Below, piece by piece: positions 49,683 through 58,480 of a stretch of DNA of 64,000 nt. The translations under genes were made by a program, and so were the position numbers. Origin of the DNA: Curtobacterium sp. VKM Ac-2922 (lineage in GTDB: Bacteria > Actinomycetota > Actinomycetes > Actinomycetales > Microbacteriaceae); assembly GCF_022815645.1 (NCBI RefSeq), contig NZ_JALGRO010000008.1, positions 1 to 64,000 on the forward strand, read 5' to 3'. Numbering within the stretch: the stretch's first letter is position 1; each line of letters opens with the position of its first letter. Below the pieces are notes generated by a model. That model ran no database searches. It saw only the letters and a program-made list of their open reading frames with translations, and was not told the origin of the DNA.

Positions 49683-50990
49683 TCAGGCCTGGACCTGGTC
49701 GAGGATCCGCTGGTAGTCGGACTCGGCGGTGCGCATGGCGCCGGACACGCCGTCGCCGAACACGGCTTCGCGGAACATCGCGAAGTACGGCGACGACGGC
49801 TGGTTGACCAGCAGGTTGTACGCCAGGGTGCGCGGCGCGTACCCCTTGTCGATCGCATCGAGCGGTCCGGACGCCAGCGGGAACTGCTTGCGGTACGCCG
49901 GCGTCGCGGCGTCGGCCCTGGTGGGGAAGTACCCGCCGTCCGGCAGCAGCTGCTGTTGCTGGAGCGAGTTCGCGTACTGCATGAAGGCCCACCCGCCGGA
50001 CGGGTTCGCCGCACCGTTCGGGATGCACATGTTGTCGCCGCCATCGAAGAACGACCGGCGACCGTCCGCGCTCGGGATGAGGACCGTGCGCATCTTCGCC
50101 CGCATCGCCTTCGTCGCGGCCGGCACCGCGGCGCCGTACGACGTCGGCATGATCCCGACCTTCCCCGCACGGAAGTCGGCTCCCCAGGTGGTGCCGGCAT
50201 CCGAGAACGTCGCTCGGCTGAGCGAGCCGTCCTTCCACAGCTTCCGGTAGAACTCGAGCATCTGTGTCAGTGCGTCGTTGCCGGTGATGTTCGCGCGCTG
50301 CTTCCCGACCTCGCCGGACATCATGTCGACGCCGGTGGCCCACACGTGCGGCTGGGTGACGAAGCCGATGATCCCGGCCGAGTTGCCCGCGATCGTCCAC
50401 CCGTACACGTCGTCGCCGGTCTTCCGGATGCGCTTCGCCGCGTCGGCCAGGCTGTCGAGGTCCTTCGTGGCGTCCTCGACGTCGAGCCCGGCCCGCTCGA
50501 ACAGCTCGGTGTTGACGAACAGCTGCGAGTTGTCGGCCAGGTAGGGCAGCCCGTACAGCCGGTCGCGGTACTCCAGCAGCCGCAGGTGCCCCGTCGACAA
50601 CTCGTCGAAGTAGTCCAGGCCCTTGACCACGTCGGTCAGGTCGGCGAACGCTTCGCGGAAGATGAACAGCTGCGAGTTGATGTCGTCGAGGTCGACGACG
50701 TCCGGCGGCTCGCCCCCGCGGATGGCCGTCGCGAGCTTGGTCACGTACTGGCCGTCCGGCACCGGGGTCAGCTCGACCTGCAGCTTCGGGTTGCTCTTGT
50801 TGAAGCCCGCGACGGCACTGGTCAGGCCGGCCTGGGTGGCCGCGCGGCACCAGACGTGCACGGTTCCGGTGGCCCGGACGCCGAACCCGGCGACCTGCGC
50901 GTCCACCTTGGGCAGGGTGCCGGAGCACCCCGCCAGCATCAGTGCTGCTCCGCCGGCGAGGCCGCCGGCCAGGAACACTCTGCGGTCCAC
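49683..50990 (-). CDS. sugar-binding lipoprotein of the GH127 operon
   Basis: A 435-residue family-1 binding protein beginning (GTG) MDRRVFLAGGLAGGAALM, a twin-arginine-like start, with lipobox LAGC. The binding domain follows (VHVWCRAATQAGLTSAVAGFN). Because the neighbouring enzyme is GH127, the ligand is probably an arabinofuranose oligosaccharide. It starts 8 bases after the GH127 stop, so they are cotranscribed. Confidence 0.9.
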   Translation of the reverse strand: MDRRVFLAGGLAGGAALMLAGCSGTLPKVDAQVAGFGVRATGTVHVWCRAATQAGLTSAVAGFNKSNPKLQVELTPVPDGQYVTKLATAIRGGEPPDVVDLDDINSQLFIFREAFADLTDVVKGLDYFDELSTGHLRLLEYRDRLYGLPYLADNSQLFVNTELFERAGLDVEDATKDLDSLADAAKRIRKTGDDVYGWTIAGNSAGIIGFVTQPHVWATGVDMMSGEVGKQRANITGNDALTQMLEFYRKLWKDGSLSRATFSDAGTTWGADFRAGKVGIMPTSYGAAVPAATKAMRAKMRTVLIPSADGRRSFFDGGDNMCIPNGAANPSGGWAFMQYANSLQQQQLLPDGGYFPTRADAATPAYRKQFPLASGPLDAIDKGYAPRTLAYNLLVNQPSSPYFAMFREAVFGDGVSGAMRTAESDYQRILDQVQA

Positions 50991-50998
50991 GGCGGTGC

Positions 50999-52984
50999 CT
51001 AGGCGTCCAGCGGGAGCCAGACCCGCATCGGGACGGCACCGCGGTTGGCCCACGCGTAGTACGGGATCGCGACGGCCGTGACGGACTGGAGGCCCGGCTC
51101 GGCCCCGCCGCCACCGCTCGCGTCGTCGACGCTGGTCGCGGTGCGGGCCGCACCCGCGCCTCCCGTCCCGGTCGCCGTGTCGAGACGGCGGTACGGCCAT
51201 GCCGCCTGGGGGTGTCCCGCCGGTGCGTGTGCCGGGATCCGCAGGGTCACGACGCCGTCGAGCAGGTCGTCGCGGGGGGCCTCGGTGATCACGGCGCCGG
51301 GGTCGATCGTCAGGTCGTCGACCGTGAAGCCGTCCTGGTCGGGTTGTTCGACCGCGTAGACGAGCGGTCCGCGTTCGATCGCGACCTGTCCGCGCGCCGC
51401 GTCGATGCGGGTGTCGGCGACGTAGCGGTGCGGGGTGGTGTCGAAGACGACCTCGACCGTGTCGCCGACCTGCCAGTCCCGCTCGACGGTGTGCAGCGTG
51501 CCCGCAGTGGGGTGCTCGGTCGTGCCGTCGACGGTGACCGTCGTCGTGTCGGACCACGCCGGCACCCGGATGCCGAGCGCGAGCGGGCCCGCCTGCGTCA
51601 CGGTGATCCGCACCGTGCCGTCGTGGGGGTAGCCCGTCTCGACGGACACCGGACCCAGGTCGGCGGTGGCGTACTGGTGCAGCTGGAGACCGCCGTCGGT
51701 CGCCGTCGCCAGGTAGCCGTCCAGGCTGGCGAAGGTCCTCATGATGTTGGGCGGGCAGCACGCGCAGTCGAACCAGCCGCGGCGTCCGTGGGCGGGGGAG
51801 CGGTTCTCGTCGGCGTGTGCGTGGTCGCGGTGCTGCAGCGGGTTGACGTAGAAGTACTCGGTGCCGGCCAGGCTGACGCCGGGCAGGAACGCGTTGTACA
51901 GCAGCCGCTCGACCGCGTCGGCGTACTCGGGCTTGCCGGTCGCCAGCAGCAGGCGCCAGGCCCACTGCACGCCACCGATCGCCGCGCAGGTCTCGGCGTA
52001 GCCACGGTCGGTCGGCAGCTCGTACGGGTCACCGAACGCCTCGAAGTCCCAGCGCGCGCCGAGGCCGCCCGTGATGAACGCCTTGGTCGCCATCATGTCG
52101 GCGAACTGGCGCTCGCTCGCGGCCAGCAGCTCGGCGTCACCGGTCTCGATCGCGACGTCGACGGCGCCGGCGGCCAGGTACACGGCACGGACCGCGTGGC
52201 CCTCGACCGTCGTGGCCTGGCGGTTCGGCACCCGGTCGGAGAAGTAGGTCGGTTCGCCGCCGGCGCGCTCGATGATGCCGTGTCCGCGGGCGTCGACGAA
52301 CCAGTGCGCCAGGTCGAGGTAGGCGCGGGTGCCGGTCTCGCGGTACAGCTCGACCAGGCCCATCTCGACCACGGGGTGCCCGTCGATGTCGCGCACCTGG
52401 TCGGGGCCGTCGCCGAAGGTCCGCACCAGGTGGTCGGCGTTCTTCGTCGCGACGTCGAGCAGGGCCGTCTCACCGGTTGCCCGGGACTGCGCCACGGCCG
52501 CCTGCATGAGGTGGCCGGCGCAGTACATCTCGTGGCTCCACTTGAGGTCCGTGTACCGCGCGCCGTCGAAGCGGACCTGCTGCACGGAGTCGATGTAGCC
52601 GTCGTCCGCCTGCGCCGCGGCGATGAGCGCGGTGACCTCGTGCTGAAGGTCGCGCAGGTCATCGGCGGGTTCGCGCCCGAGCTCCCAGGCGACCGCCTCG
52701 AGCCACTTGTAGACGTCGGAGTCCATGAAGATCGGCCCGACGACCTCGCCCTGCTCGGTGCCGGCGGCGATCCGCAGGTTCCGGAAGTTGCCCGCCGTCT
52801 CGAGCTGGCGGTACCCGTCGCGGACGGCATCGCGACCGTTGCGCTGCTGACGCAGGTGCCAGAAGCCGCCGGTGATCCGCGCGTGGCCCGCAGGCAACGG
52901 TCGGAACCTCAGGTGCGCGCCCGCCGTCGGCAGGACCGGGGTCGCGGTGCGGGCACGGTGCTCGGTCGCGAGGGTGGTGCTCAT
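50999..52984 (-). CDS. beta-L-arabinofuranosidase, glycoside hydrolase family 127
   Basis: A 661-residue cytoplasmic enzyme. The GH127 active site is complete: Glu331 and Cys333 in GYAETCAAIGG, and Cys409-Cys410 in FDCACCPPN, equivalent to the zinc-thiolate site of HypBA1 (Glu338, Cys340, Cys417, Cys418), where the first cysteine of the CC pair is the nucleophile. The (alpha/alpha)6 barrel is followed by beta domains. A Gly/Ala/Thr-rich insertion near the C-terminus (around residues 600-630) carries family-1 palindrome arms in its DNA. It removes beta-L-arabinofuranose from plant hydroxyproline-rich glycoprotein or arabinan fragments. First gene of the operon. Confidence 0.93.
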   Translation of the reverse strand: MSTTLATEHRARTATPVLPTAGAHLRFRPLPAGHARITGGFWHLRQQRNGRDAVRDGYRQLETAGNFRNLRIAAGTEQGEVVGPIFMDSDVYKWLEAVAWELGREPADDLRDLQHEVTALIAAAQADDGYIDSVQQVRFDGARYTDLKWSHEMYCAGHLMQAAVAQSRATGETALLDVATKNADHLVRTFGDGPDQVRDIDGHPVVEMGLVELYRETGTRAYLDLAHWFVDARGHGIIERAGGEPTYFSDRVPNRQATTVEGHAVRAVYLAAGAVDVAIETGDAELLAASERQFADMMATKAFITGGLGARWDFEAFGDPYELPTDRGYAETCAAIGGVQWAWRLLLATGKPEYADAVERLLYNAFLPGVSLAGTEYFYVNPLQHRDHAHADENRSPAHGRRGWFDCACCPPNIMRTFASLDGYLATATDGGLQLHQYATADLGPVSVETGYPHDGTVRITVTQAGPLALGIRVPAWSDTTTVTVDGTTEHPTAGTLHTVERDWQVGDTVEVVFDTTPHRYVADTRIDAARGQVAIERGPLVYAVEQPDQDGFTVDDLTIDPGAVITEAPRDDLLDGVVTLRIPAHAPAGHPQAAWPYRRLDTATGTGGAGAARTATSVDDASGGGGAEPGLQSVTAVAIPYYAWANRGAVPMRVWLPLDA

Positions 52985-53026
52985 GTCGTCTCCTGCTGTC
53001 GTCGTTGACACGGTCCGCTTGTCGCG

Positions 53027-53038
53027 GAAAACGCTTTC
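53027..53038. promoter_or_regulatory. LacI-type operator GAAAACGCTTTC
   Basis: Near-perfect 12-bp palindrome (one mismatched pair) with a central CG, as in LacI-family sites, in the 153-base region between the divergent GH127 and LacI genes. A TATGAT hexamer at 53098-53103 could be the -10 box of the LacI gene. Confidence 0.55.
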
Positions 53039-53137
53039 TGGGTGGAACGCTACGACAGGCACCTTCGGGGCGCAAGGGCGAATCGCCCGGATGATCGTAT
53101 GATCGTCATCGCGACGCCGATCCGGAAAGGAGTTGCC

Positions 53138-54127
53138 GTGACGCTTGAGCGACCCGTGCGGATCACCGACGTGGCAGCGCTCGCCGGGGTGTCGATCGGT
53201 ACCGCGTCGAAGGCGCTGAACGGCACCGGGCAACTCCGTGACGCCACGCGGGAACGGGTGAAGGACGCCGCCGAGCGACTCGGGTTCGTCGGGGACGCCC
53301 GGGCCCGCGCGCTGGCATCGGGACGGACCTACACGGTGGGCATGATCACCACCGACTCGTTCGGCCGGTTCTCGATCCCGGTGCTGCTCGGCGCCGAGGA
53401 CGTCCTGTCCGCCGGGCAGATGGCCGTGCTGCTGTGCGACACCCGTGACGACCACGTGCGCGAGACCCACTACCTGCGCTCGCTGGTCGCCCGCGGGGTC
53501 GACGGCATCATCGTCACCGGCCGCTCCGCCGACGCCCGCCCACCCATCGACGTGTCGATCCCGGTCGTCTACGCGTTCACGCCCTCGACGGACCCCGCCG
53601 ACGTGTCGGTCACGCTCGACGACACCCACGGTGCGGGCCTGGTGGCGTCACACCTGCTGACGCTCGGGCGGCGCGACGTGGCGATCGTGACCGGCCCGGC
53701 CCGGCACAGCTCCGCGTCCCGCCGCGTCGAGGGGGCGTCCCGGGCGCTCGGGTCATCGCTCGTCGCGCCCCCGCTGTACGGCGAGTGGTCGGAGCGGTGG
53801 GGTCGGCAGGCGGTCGACGTGCTGGTGCGCGGCGGGGTGCGGGTGGACGGGATCGTGTGCGGGTCGGACCAGATCGCGCGCGGCGTGTGCGACCGGCTGC
53901 GGGAGCTCGGACGGTCCGTCCCACAGGACGTCGCCGTGACCGGGTTCGACGACTGGGACGTGATGGCTCTGTCGAGCCGGCCGCCACTGACGACGGTCGA
54001 CCTGCGGCTCGAGGAGCTCGGTCGGGTCGCCGGGCAGGCCCTGCTCGACCTGATCGAGGGCTCCACCGCTCGGTCCGCCGTCGTGACCCCGTCGCTCGTG
54101 CTGCGCGAGAGCACCCTCGGCACCTGA
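53138..54127 (+). CDS. LacI-family repressor of the GH127 operon
   Basis: A 329-residue repressor starting at GTG 53138 with AAAGGAG 6 bases upstream. The helix-turn-helix RITDVAALAGVSIGTASKAL has Ala-Ser-Lys in place of the usual Val-Ser-Arg in the recognition helix, which predicts a different operator from the other LacI proteins here, as observed (GAAAACGCTTTC). The hinge helix DARARALASG and sugar domain follow. Divergent from the GH127 operon. Confidence 0.9.
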   Translation: MTLERPVRITDVAALAGVSIGTASKALNGTGQLRDATRERVKDAAERLGFVGDARARALASGRTYTVGMITTDSFGRFSIPVLLGAEDVLSAGQMAVLLCDTRDDHVRETHYLRSLVARGVDGIIVTGRSADARPPIDVSIPVVYAFTPSTDPADVSVTLDDTHGAGLVASHLLTLGRRDVAIVTGPARHSSASRRVEGASRALGSSLVAPPLYGEWSERWGRQAVDVLVRGGVRVDGIVCGSDQIARGVCDRLRELGRSVPQDVAVTGFDDWDVMALSSRPPLTTVDLRLEELGRVAGQALLDLIEGSTARSAVVTPSLVLRESTLGT

Positions 54128-54232
54128 CGCGCGCGGGCCTGCGCCGTCTCGTGGTCCCCGAGGTCGCCCCGTCCCGCCCTCGCCCCGCGCCGCGCCGCCC
54201 TCGCCCGTCCCGGCGCCCCTCGCCCCCTTCTC

Positions 54233-54350
54233 GAGTGGTCGCAACACCCCGCTCGTGTCCGTCGAGTGGTCGGAGAACGTCGGTTCAGGAGCGCCGGATC
54301 GACGATGTGTGACCGGTCGGCGTCCGGCGAGCGGGGTGTCGTGACCGCTC
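54233..54350. repeat. large inverted repeat after the LacI gene
   Basis: 23-bp arms (54233-54255, starting GAGTGGTCGCAACACCCCGC; 54328-54350, starting CGAGCGGGGTGTCGTGACCG) match at 20 of 23 positions around a 72-base spacer that has direct copies of TCGAGTGGTCG (54231 and 54262). It looks like a fourth intergenic repeat family. The 383-base gap 54128-54510 otherwise holds GC-rich low-complexity DNA and the two operators before araB, with no gene. Confidence 0.5.
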
Positions 54351-54434
54351 GGCGGGCCTCCTGGGGGCCTCCGGGGGGTCTCCGGCGGGCCTCAGTGGGC
54401 CTCCGGCGTGGTCCGTGCGCGCCGCGTTGCGGGA

Positions 54435-54446
54435 GTGAGCGCTCAC
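54435..54446. promoter_or_regulatory. GTGAGCGCTCAC operator 1 of araBDA
   Basis: Perfect 12-bp palindrome identical to the chvE operator. It falls between a TTGCGG (54427-54432) and CAGGAT (54451-54456) pair that could be a weak promoter. Confidence 0.85.
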
Positions 54447-54456
54447 GTGCCAGGAT

Positions 54457-54468
54457 GTGAGCGCTCAC
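54457..54468. promoter_or_regulatory. GTGAGCGCTCAC operator 2 of araBDA
   Basis: A second perfect copy, centre to centre 22 bp (two helical turns) from the first, so two dimers would bind the same face of the DNA. It ends 42 bases before the araB ATG. Confidence 0.85.
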
Positions 54469-54510
54469 CCGATGACGGTGGCACGGACGACGGAGTCTCG
54501 GGAGGACACC

Positions 54511-56244
54511 ATGGGCGAGGACCGCCGACAGCAGGTCGCGGACGGCCGGACGACCCTGGGGATCGAACTCGGATCGACGCGCATCAAGGCCGTCCTGATC
54601 GACGAACAGCACCGCCCGATCGCCAGCGGCGACCACGAGTGGGAGAACGCCTTCGTCGACGGCCGTTGGACCTACTCGCTCGAGTCCGTCGAGTCCGGAC
54701 TGCAGGCCGCGTACGCCGCCCTGGTCGCCGACGTCGAGTCGCAGTACGGCGTCCGCCCGACGTCGTTCCGCGCCGCGGGCGTCTCGGCGATGATGCACGG
54801 CTACCTGGCCTTCGACGGCGCCGGCGAGTTGCTCGTGCCCTTCCGCACGTGGCGGAACACCTCGACCGGACCCGCGGCCGAGCAGCTGAGCGAGCGCTTC
54901 GGCTTCAACGTCCCGCTGCGCTGGTCCGTCGCGCACCTGTACCAGGCCGTCCTCGACGAGGAGCCCCACGTCGCCGAGACCGCCCGGGTCACCACGCTCG
55001 CCGGGTACGTCCACCAACGTCTGACGGGTCGGGACGTCCTCGGTGTCGGCGACGCGAGCGGCATGTTCCCGATCGACCCCTCGACCCGCGACTACGACGC
55101 CGGGATGCTCACCACCGCCGATGCGCTGATCGGCGCGGACGTCCGCGCGCTCCTGCCCGAGGTCCTGGTCGCCGGACAGGACGCCGGCACCCTGACGCCC
55201 GAGGGTGCCGCGTGGCTCGACCCGACCGGCACGCTCGAGCCCGGCGTGCCGCTGTGCCCGCCGGAGGGTGACGCCGGCACCGGCATGGTCGCGACGAACG
55301 CGGTCGCGCCCCGCACCGGCAACGTCAGCGTCGGCACGAGCATCTTCGCGATGGTCGTCCTCGAACGCCCTCTCGGCACCCCGCACGAGGAGCTCGACGT
55401 CGTCACCACCCCCGCCGGTGACGCCGTGGCGATGGTGCACTGCAACAACGGTGCGAGCGAGATCGCCGCGTGGGCCCGCGTGTTCGGCCGGTTCTCCGAC
55501 GCCGCGGCCGAGCGGACCGGGAGCGCCCGGGTCGACATCGACGACGTGTACGCGACCCTGTTGGCCGAGGCGGCGGACGCCGACCCGGACGCCGGCGGTC
55601 TGCTGTCCTACAACTACCTGGCGGGCGAGCCCGTCACCGGGGTCGCCGACGGCCGCCCGGTGCTCGTCCGCAGTCCCGACGGCCGCTTCACGCTCGGCAA
55701 CCTGGTCCGCGCCGAGGTGCAGGGTGCGTTCGCGACCCTGGCGATCGGCATGGACGTGCTGCACGGCGAGGACGTCGCCGTCGACCGGATGACCGCACAC
55801 GGCGGGCTCTTCCGGACGCCCGAAACGCCCCAGCAGCTGCTGGCGGCCGCACTCGAGGTGCCCGTCGCGCTCGAGGAAACCGCGGGCGAGGGCGGCGCCT
55901 GGGGCATCGCGGTGCTGGCGGCGTACCTGCAGCACGCCGGGGACACCGACCTGACGACCTACCTGGCCGCGCAGGTCTTCGGCGGCGACAGCGTGCACGT
56001 GGCCGAGCCGGACGAGCGCGACGTCGCCGGGTTCCGTGCCTACCTGGCGCGCTTCCGCGCAGGCCTGCCCCTGCAGGCCGCGGCGGTCGCTGCGACCCGA
56101 CCGACAGCGCACGGCGACCAGACCGACGGCGCCGACCCGAGCCTCCAGGCCGACGCGACCGACGCGACCGACGCGACCGACCCGGCCGACGCGACCGACG
56201 CGGCTGACCAGGCCGACCGCACCGAGAAGGAGCCGACCCGATGA
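54511..56244 (+). CDS. araB: FGGY-family sugar kinase, ribulokinase role
   Basis: A 577-residue kinase of the FGGY family: N-terminal [16 protein letters not shown] phosphate-binding loop (~16-31), the [22 protein letters not shown] segment and the second ATP-binding half with [24 protein letters not shown] sequence near the C-terminus. By sequence it resembles xylulokinase-type FGGY proteins; placement before araD and araA makes ribulokinase the likely function (context). The ATG at 54511 has GGGAGG upstream; an upstream start would lie inside the operator. The last ~35 residues are a hydrophilic repeat tail ([19 protein letters not shown]). Confidence 0.87.
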   Translation: MGEDRRQQVADGRTTLGIELGSTRIKAVLIDEQHRPIASGDHEWENAFVDGRWTYSLESVESGLQAAYAALVADVESQYGVRPTSFRAAGVSAMMHGYLAFDGAGELLVPFRTWRNTSTGPAAEQLSERFGFNVPLRWSVAHLYQAVLDEEPHVAETARVTTLAGYVHQRLTGRDVLGVGDASGMFPIDPSTRDYDAGMLTTADALIGADVRALLPEVLVAGQDAGTLTPEGAAWLDPTGTLEPGVPLCPPEGDAGTGMVATNAVAPRTGNVSVGTSIFAMVVLERPLGTPHEELDVVTTPAGDAVAMVHCNNGASEIAAWARVFGRFSDAAAERTGSARVDIDDVYATLLAEAADADPDAGGLLSYNYLAGEPVTGVADGRPVLVRSPDGRFTLGNLVRAEVQGAFATLAIGMDVLHGEDVAVDRMTAHGGLFRTPETPQQLLAAALEVPVALEETAGEGGAWGIAVLAAYLQHAGDTDLTTYLAAQVFGGDSVHVAEPDERDVAGFRAYLARFRAGLPLQAAAVAATRPTAHGDQTDGADPSLQADATDATDATDPADATDAADQADRTEKEPTR

Positions 56245-56957
56245 CCGACCCGACCCCGCAGGACCCGACCACCCAGCAGGCGGTCGCCGCCACCCGCGAA
56301 CGCGTCGCCCGCCTGCACGGCGAGCTGGTTCGCTACGGCCTGGTCATCTGGACGGGCGGCAACGTCTCCGAGCGCGTCCCCGGCACCGACCTGTTCGTCA
56401 TCAAGCCCAGCGGGGTCTCCAGCGACGACCTGACCCCCGAGAACCAGGTGGTCTGCACGCTGGACGGTGTCCCCGCGGACGGCTGGGGCAACGCCCACGG
56501 CCCGTCCAGCGACACCGCCGCCCACGCCTACGTGTACCGGAACATGCCCGAGGTCGGCGGCGTCGTGCACACCCACTCCACCTACGCCACCGCGTGGGCG
56601 GCCCGCGCCGAGGAGATCCCGTGCGTGATCACCGCGATGGCGGACGAGTTCGGCGGTCCGATCCCGGTCGGCCCGTTCGCGATCATCGGCGACGACTCGA
56701 TCGGCCACGGCATCGTCGAGACGCTCAGCGGTCACCGGAGCCGTGCGGTGCTCATGCAGAACCACGGCGTGTTCACGATCGGCAAGGACGCGAAGGACGC
56801 CGTCAAGGCCGCGGTGATGTGCGAGGACGTCGCGCGCACCGTGCACATCGCCAAGCAGGGCGGCGACCTCGTGCCGATCGCCCCCGAGGACATCGATCGA
56901 CTCTTCGATCGCTACCAGAACGTCTACGGACAGAACCCCGAAGGAGCCATGCGATGA
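56241..56957 (+). CDS. araD: L-ribulose-5-phosphate 4-epimerase
   Basis: A 238-residue class II aldolase-family enzyme. WTGGNVSER and IKPSGV bind the phosphate; SSDT around residues 89-92 and the zinc ligands His110 and His112 (VHTHSTY) and His175 (MQNHGVF) are intact, as in E. coli AraD. It converts L-ribulose-5-phosphate to D-xylulose-5-phosphate. ATGA overlap with araB; RBS GAAGGAG precedes. Confidence 0.93.
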   Translation: MTDPTPQDPTTQQAVAATRERVARLHGELVRYGLVIWTGGNVSERVPGTDLFVIKPSGVSSDDLTPENQVVCTLDGVPADGWGNAHGPSSDTAAHAYVYRNMPEVGGVVHTHSTYATAWAARAEEIPCVITAMADEFGGPIPVGPFAIIGDDSIGHGIVETLSGHRSRAVLMQNHGVFTIGKDAKDAVKAAVMCEDVARTVHIAKQGGDLVPIAPEDIDRLFDRYQNVYGQNPEGAMR

Positions 56958-58477
56958 CGCAGGTGGACCCCCGAGCAACGCTCGACAGCTACGAGATCTG
57001 GTTCCTCACCGGTTCGCAGGGCCTGTACGGCGAGGAGACACTGCGCCAGGTCGAGGAGCAGAGCCGCGCCGTGCACGCCGAGCTGGCACCACACGTGCCC
57101 GTGAAGCTCGTCTGGAAGCCCGTGCTCAAGGACGCCGACGGCATCCGCCGCGCCCTGATCGAGGCCAGCGCCGACGACAAGGTGATCGGTGTCACGGCCT
57201 GGATGCACACCTTCAGCCCCGCGAAGATGTGGATCGGCGGCCTCAACGCGCTGACCAAGCCGCTGCTGCACCTGCACACGCAGGCGAACGTCGTGCTGCC
57301 CTGGGCGGACATCGACTTCGACTTCATGAACCTCAACCAGGCCGCGCACGGCGACCGCGAGTTCGGCTACGCCCTCGCCCGCATGGGGGTGCGCCACGCC
57401 ACCGCGATCGGCCACGTCTCCGACGAGCGCGTGCAGCTGCGCGTCGCGAACTGGAGCCGTGCCGCCGCCGGTGCCGCCGCCATCCGCGAGCTCAAGCTCA
57501 CGCGCTTCGGCGACAACATGCGCTACGTCGCCGTCACCGAGGGGGACAAGACCGAGGCGGAGATCGAGCTCGGCGTGCAGGTCAACACCTGGGCCGTGAA
57601 CGAGCTGGCCGCAGCGGTGTCCGATGCAGAAGGCGACGCGGCAGCGGTCGACGCGCTCGTCGCCTCGTACGACGAGTCGTACGACCTGGTGCCGGAGCTG
57701 CAGGACGGTGGCGCCCGTCGCCAGTCGCTGCGGGACGGCGCCGCGATCGAACTGGGCCTGCGCGCGCTGCTGGAGCAGAACGGGTCCGCCGCGTTCACGA
57801 CGAACTTCGAGGACCTCGGCACGCTCAAGCAGCTGCCGGGCCTGGCGGTCCAGCGCCTGATGGCGGACGGCTACGGCTTCGGAGCCGAGGGTGACTGGAA
57901 GACCGCGGTGCTGGTGCGCGCGATGAACGTCGCCGGCGCCGGACTGCCCGGTGGTGCCTCGCTCATGGAGGACTACACGTACGACCTGACGCCCGGTGCG
58001 GAGAAGATCCTCGGCGCCCACATGCTCGAGGTCTCCCCGACCCTGTCGTCCACGAAGCCCACGCTCGAGATCCACCCGCTCGGCATCGGCGGCAAGGACG
58101 ACCCGGTGCGCCTGGTCTTCACGGCCGACTCCGGTGAGGCCGTCGTGGTCGCCCTGTCGGACACCCGCGACGGGTTCCGGCTGACCGCCAACGTCGTCGA
58201 CGTGGTGCCGCCGACCGAGGCGCTCCCGAAGCTGCCCGTCGGCCGTGCCGTCTGGGAGCCCCGTCCGTCGTTCCCCGTCGCCGCCGAGGCGTGGCTGACC
58301 GCCGGCGCCGCCCACCACACCGTCATGACGACGGCTGTGGGGCTGCAGGTGGTCGAGGACCTGGCGACGATGCTCGGCACCGAGTTCCTGGTCATCGACG
58401 AGCACACGACCTCGCGCGGCTTCCGCGACGAGGTCCGGGGCCAGCAGACCTGGCACCGGCTCGACCGCGGGTTCTGA
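56954..58477 (+). CDS. araA: L-arabinose isomerase
   Basis: A 507-residue isomerase converting L-arabinose to L-ribulose. Metal and catalytic residues match the family: Glu312 in GFGAEGDWK, Glu339 in MEDYTY, His356 in GAHMLEV, and a later His in AAHHTV. The start ATG overlaps the araD stop as ATGA and is preceded by AAGGAG. Length fits the family (about 500). It is the third gene of the araBDA order. Confidence 0.95.
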   Translation: MTQVDPRATLDSYEIWFLTGSQGLYGEETLRQVEEQSRAVHAELAPHVPVKLVWKPVLKDADGIRRALIEASADDKVIGVTAWMHTFSPAKMWIGGLNALTKPLLHLHTQANVVLPWADIDFDFMNLNQAAHGDREFGYALARMGVRHATAIGHVSDERVQLRVANWSRAAAGAAAIRELKLTRFGDNMRYVAVTEGDKTEAEIELGVQVNTWAVNELAAAVSDAEGDAAAVDALVASYDESYDLVPELQDGGARRQSLRDGAAIELGLRALLEQNGSAAFTTNFEDLGTLKQLPGLAVQRLMADGYGFGAEGDWKTAVLVRAMNVAGAGLPGGASLMEDYTYDLTPGAEKILGAHMLEVSPTLSSTKPTLEIHPLGIGGKDDPVRLVFTADSGEAVVVALSDTRDGFRLTANVVDVVPPTEALPKLPVGRAVWEPRPSFPVAAEAWLTAGAAHHTVMTTAVGLQVVEDLATMLGTEFLVIDEHTTSRGFRDEVRGQQTWHRLDRGF

Positions 58478-58480
58478 CCC

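Noticed and set aside
54128..54510. Possible small gene in the GC-rich gap before araB
   Set aside because: Open frames exist but have no ribosome binding site and cross an inverted repeat and both operators.
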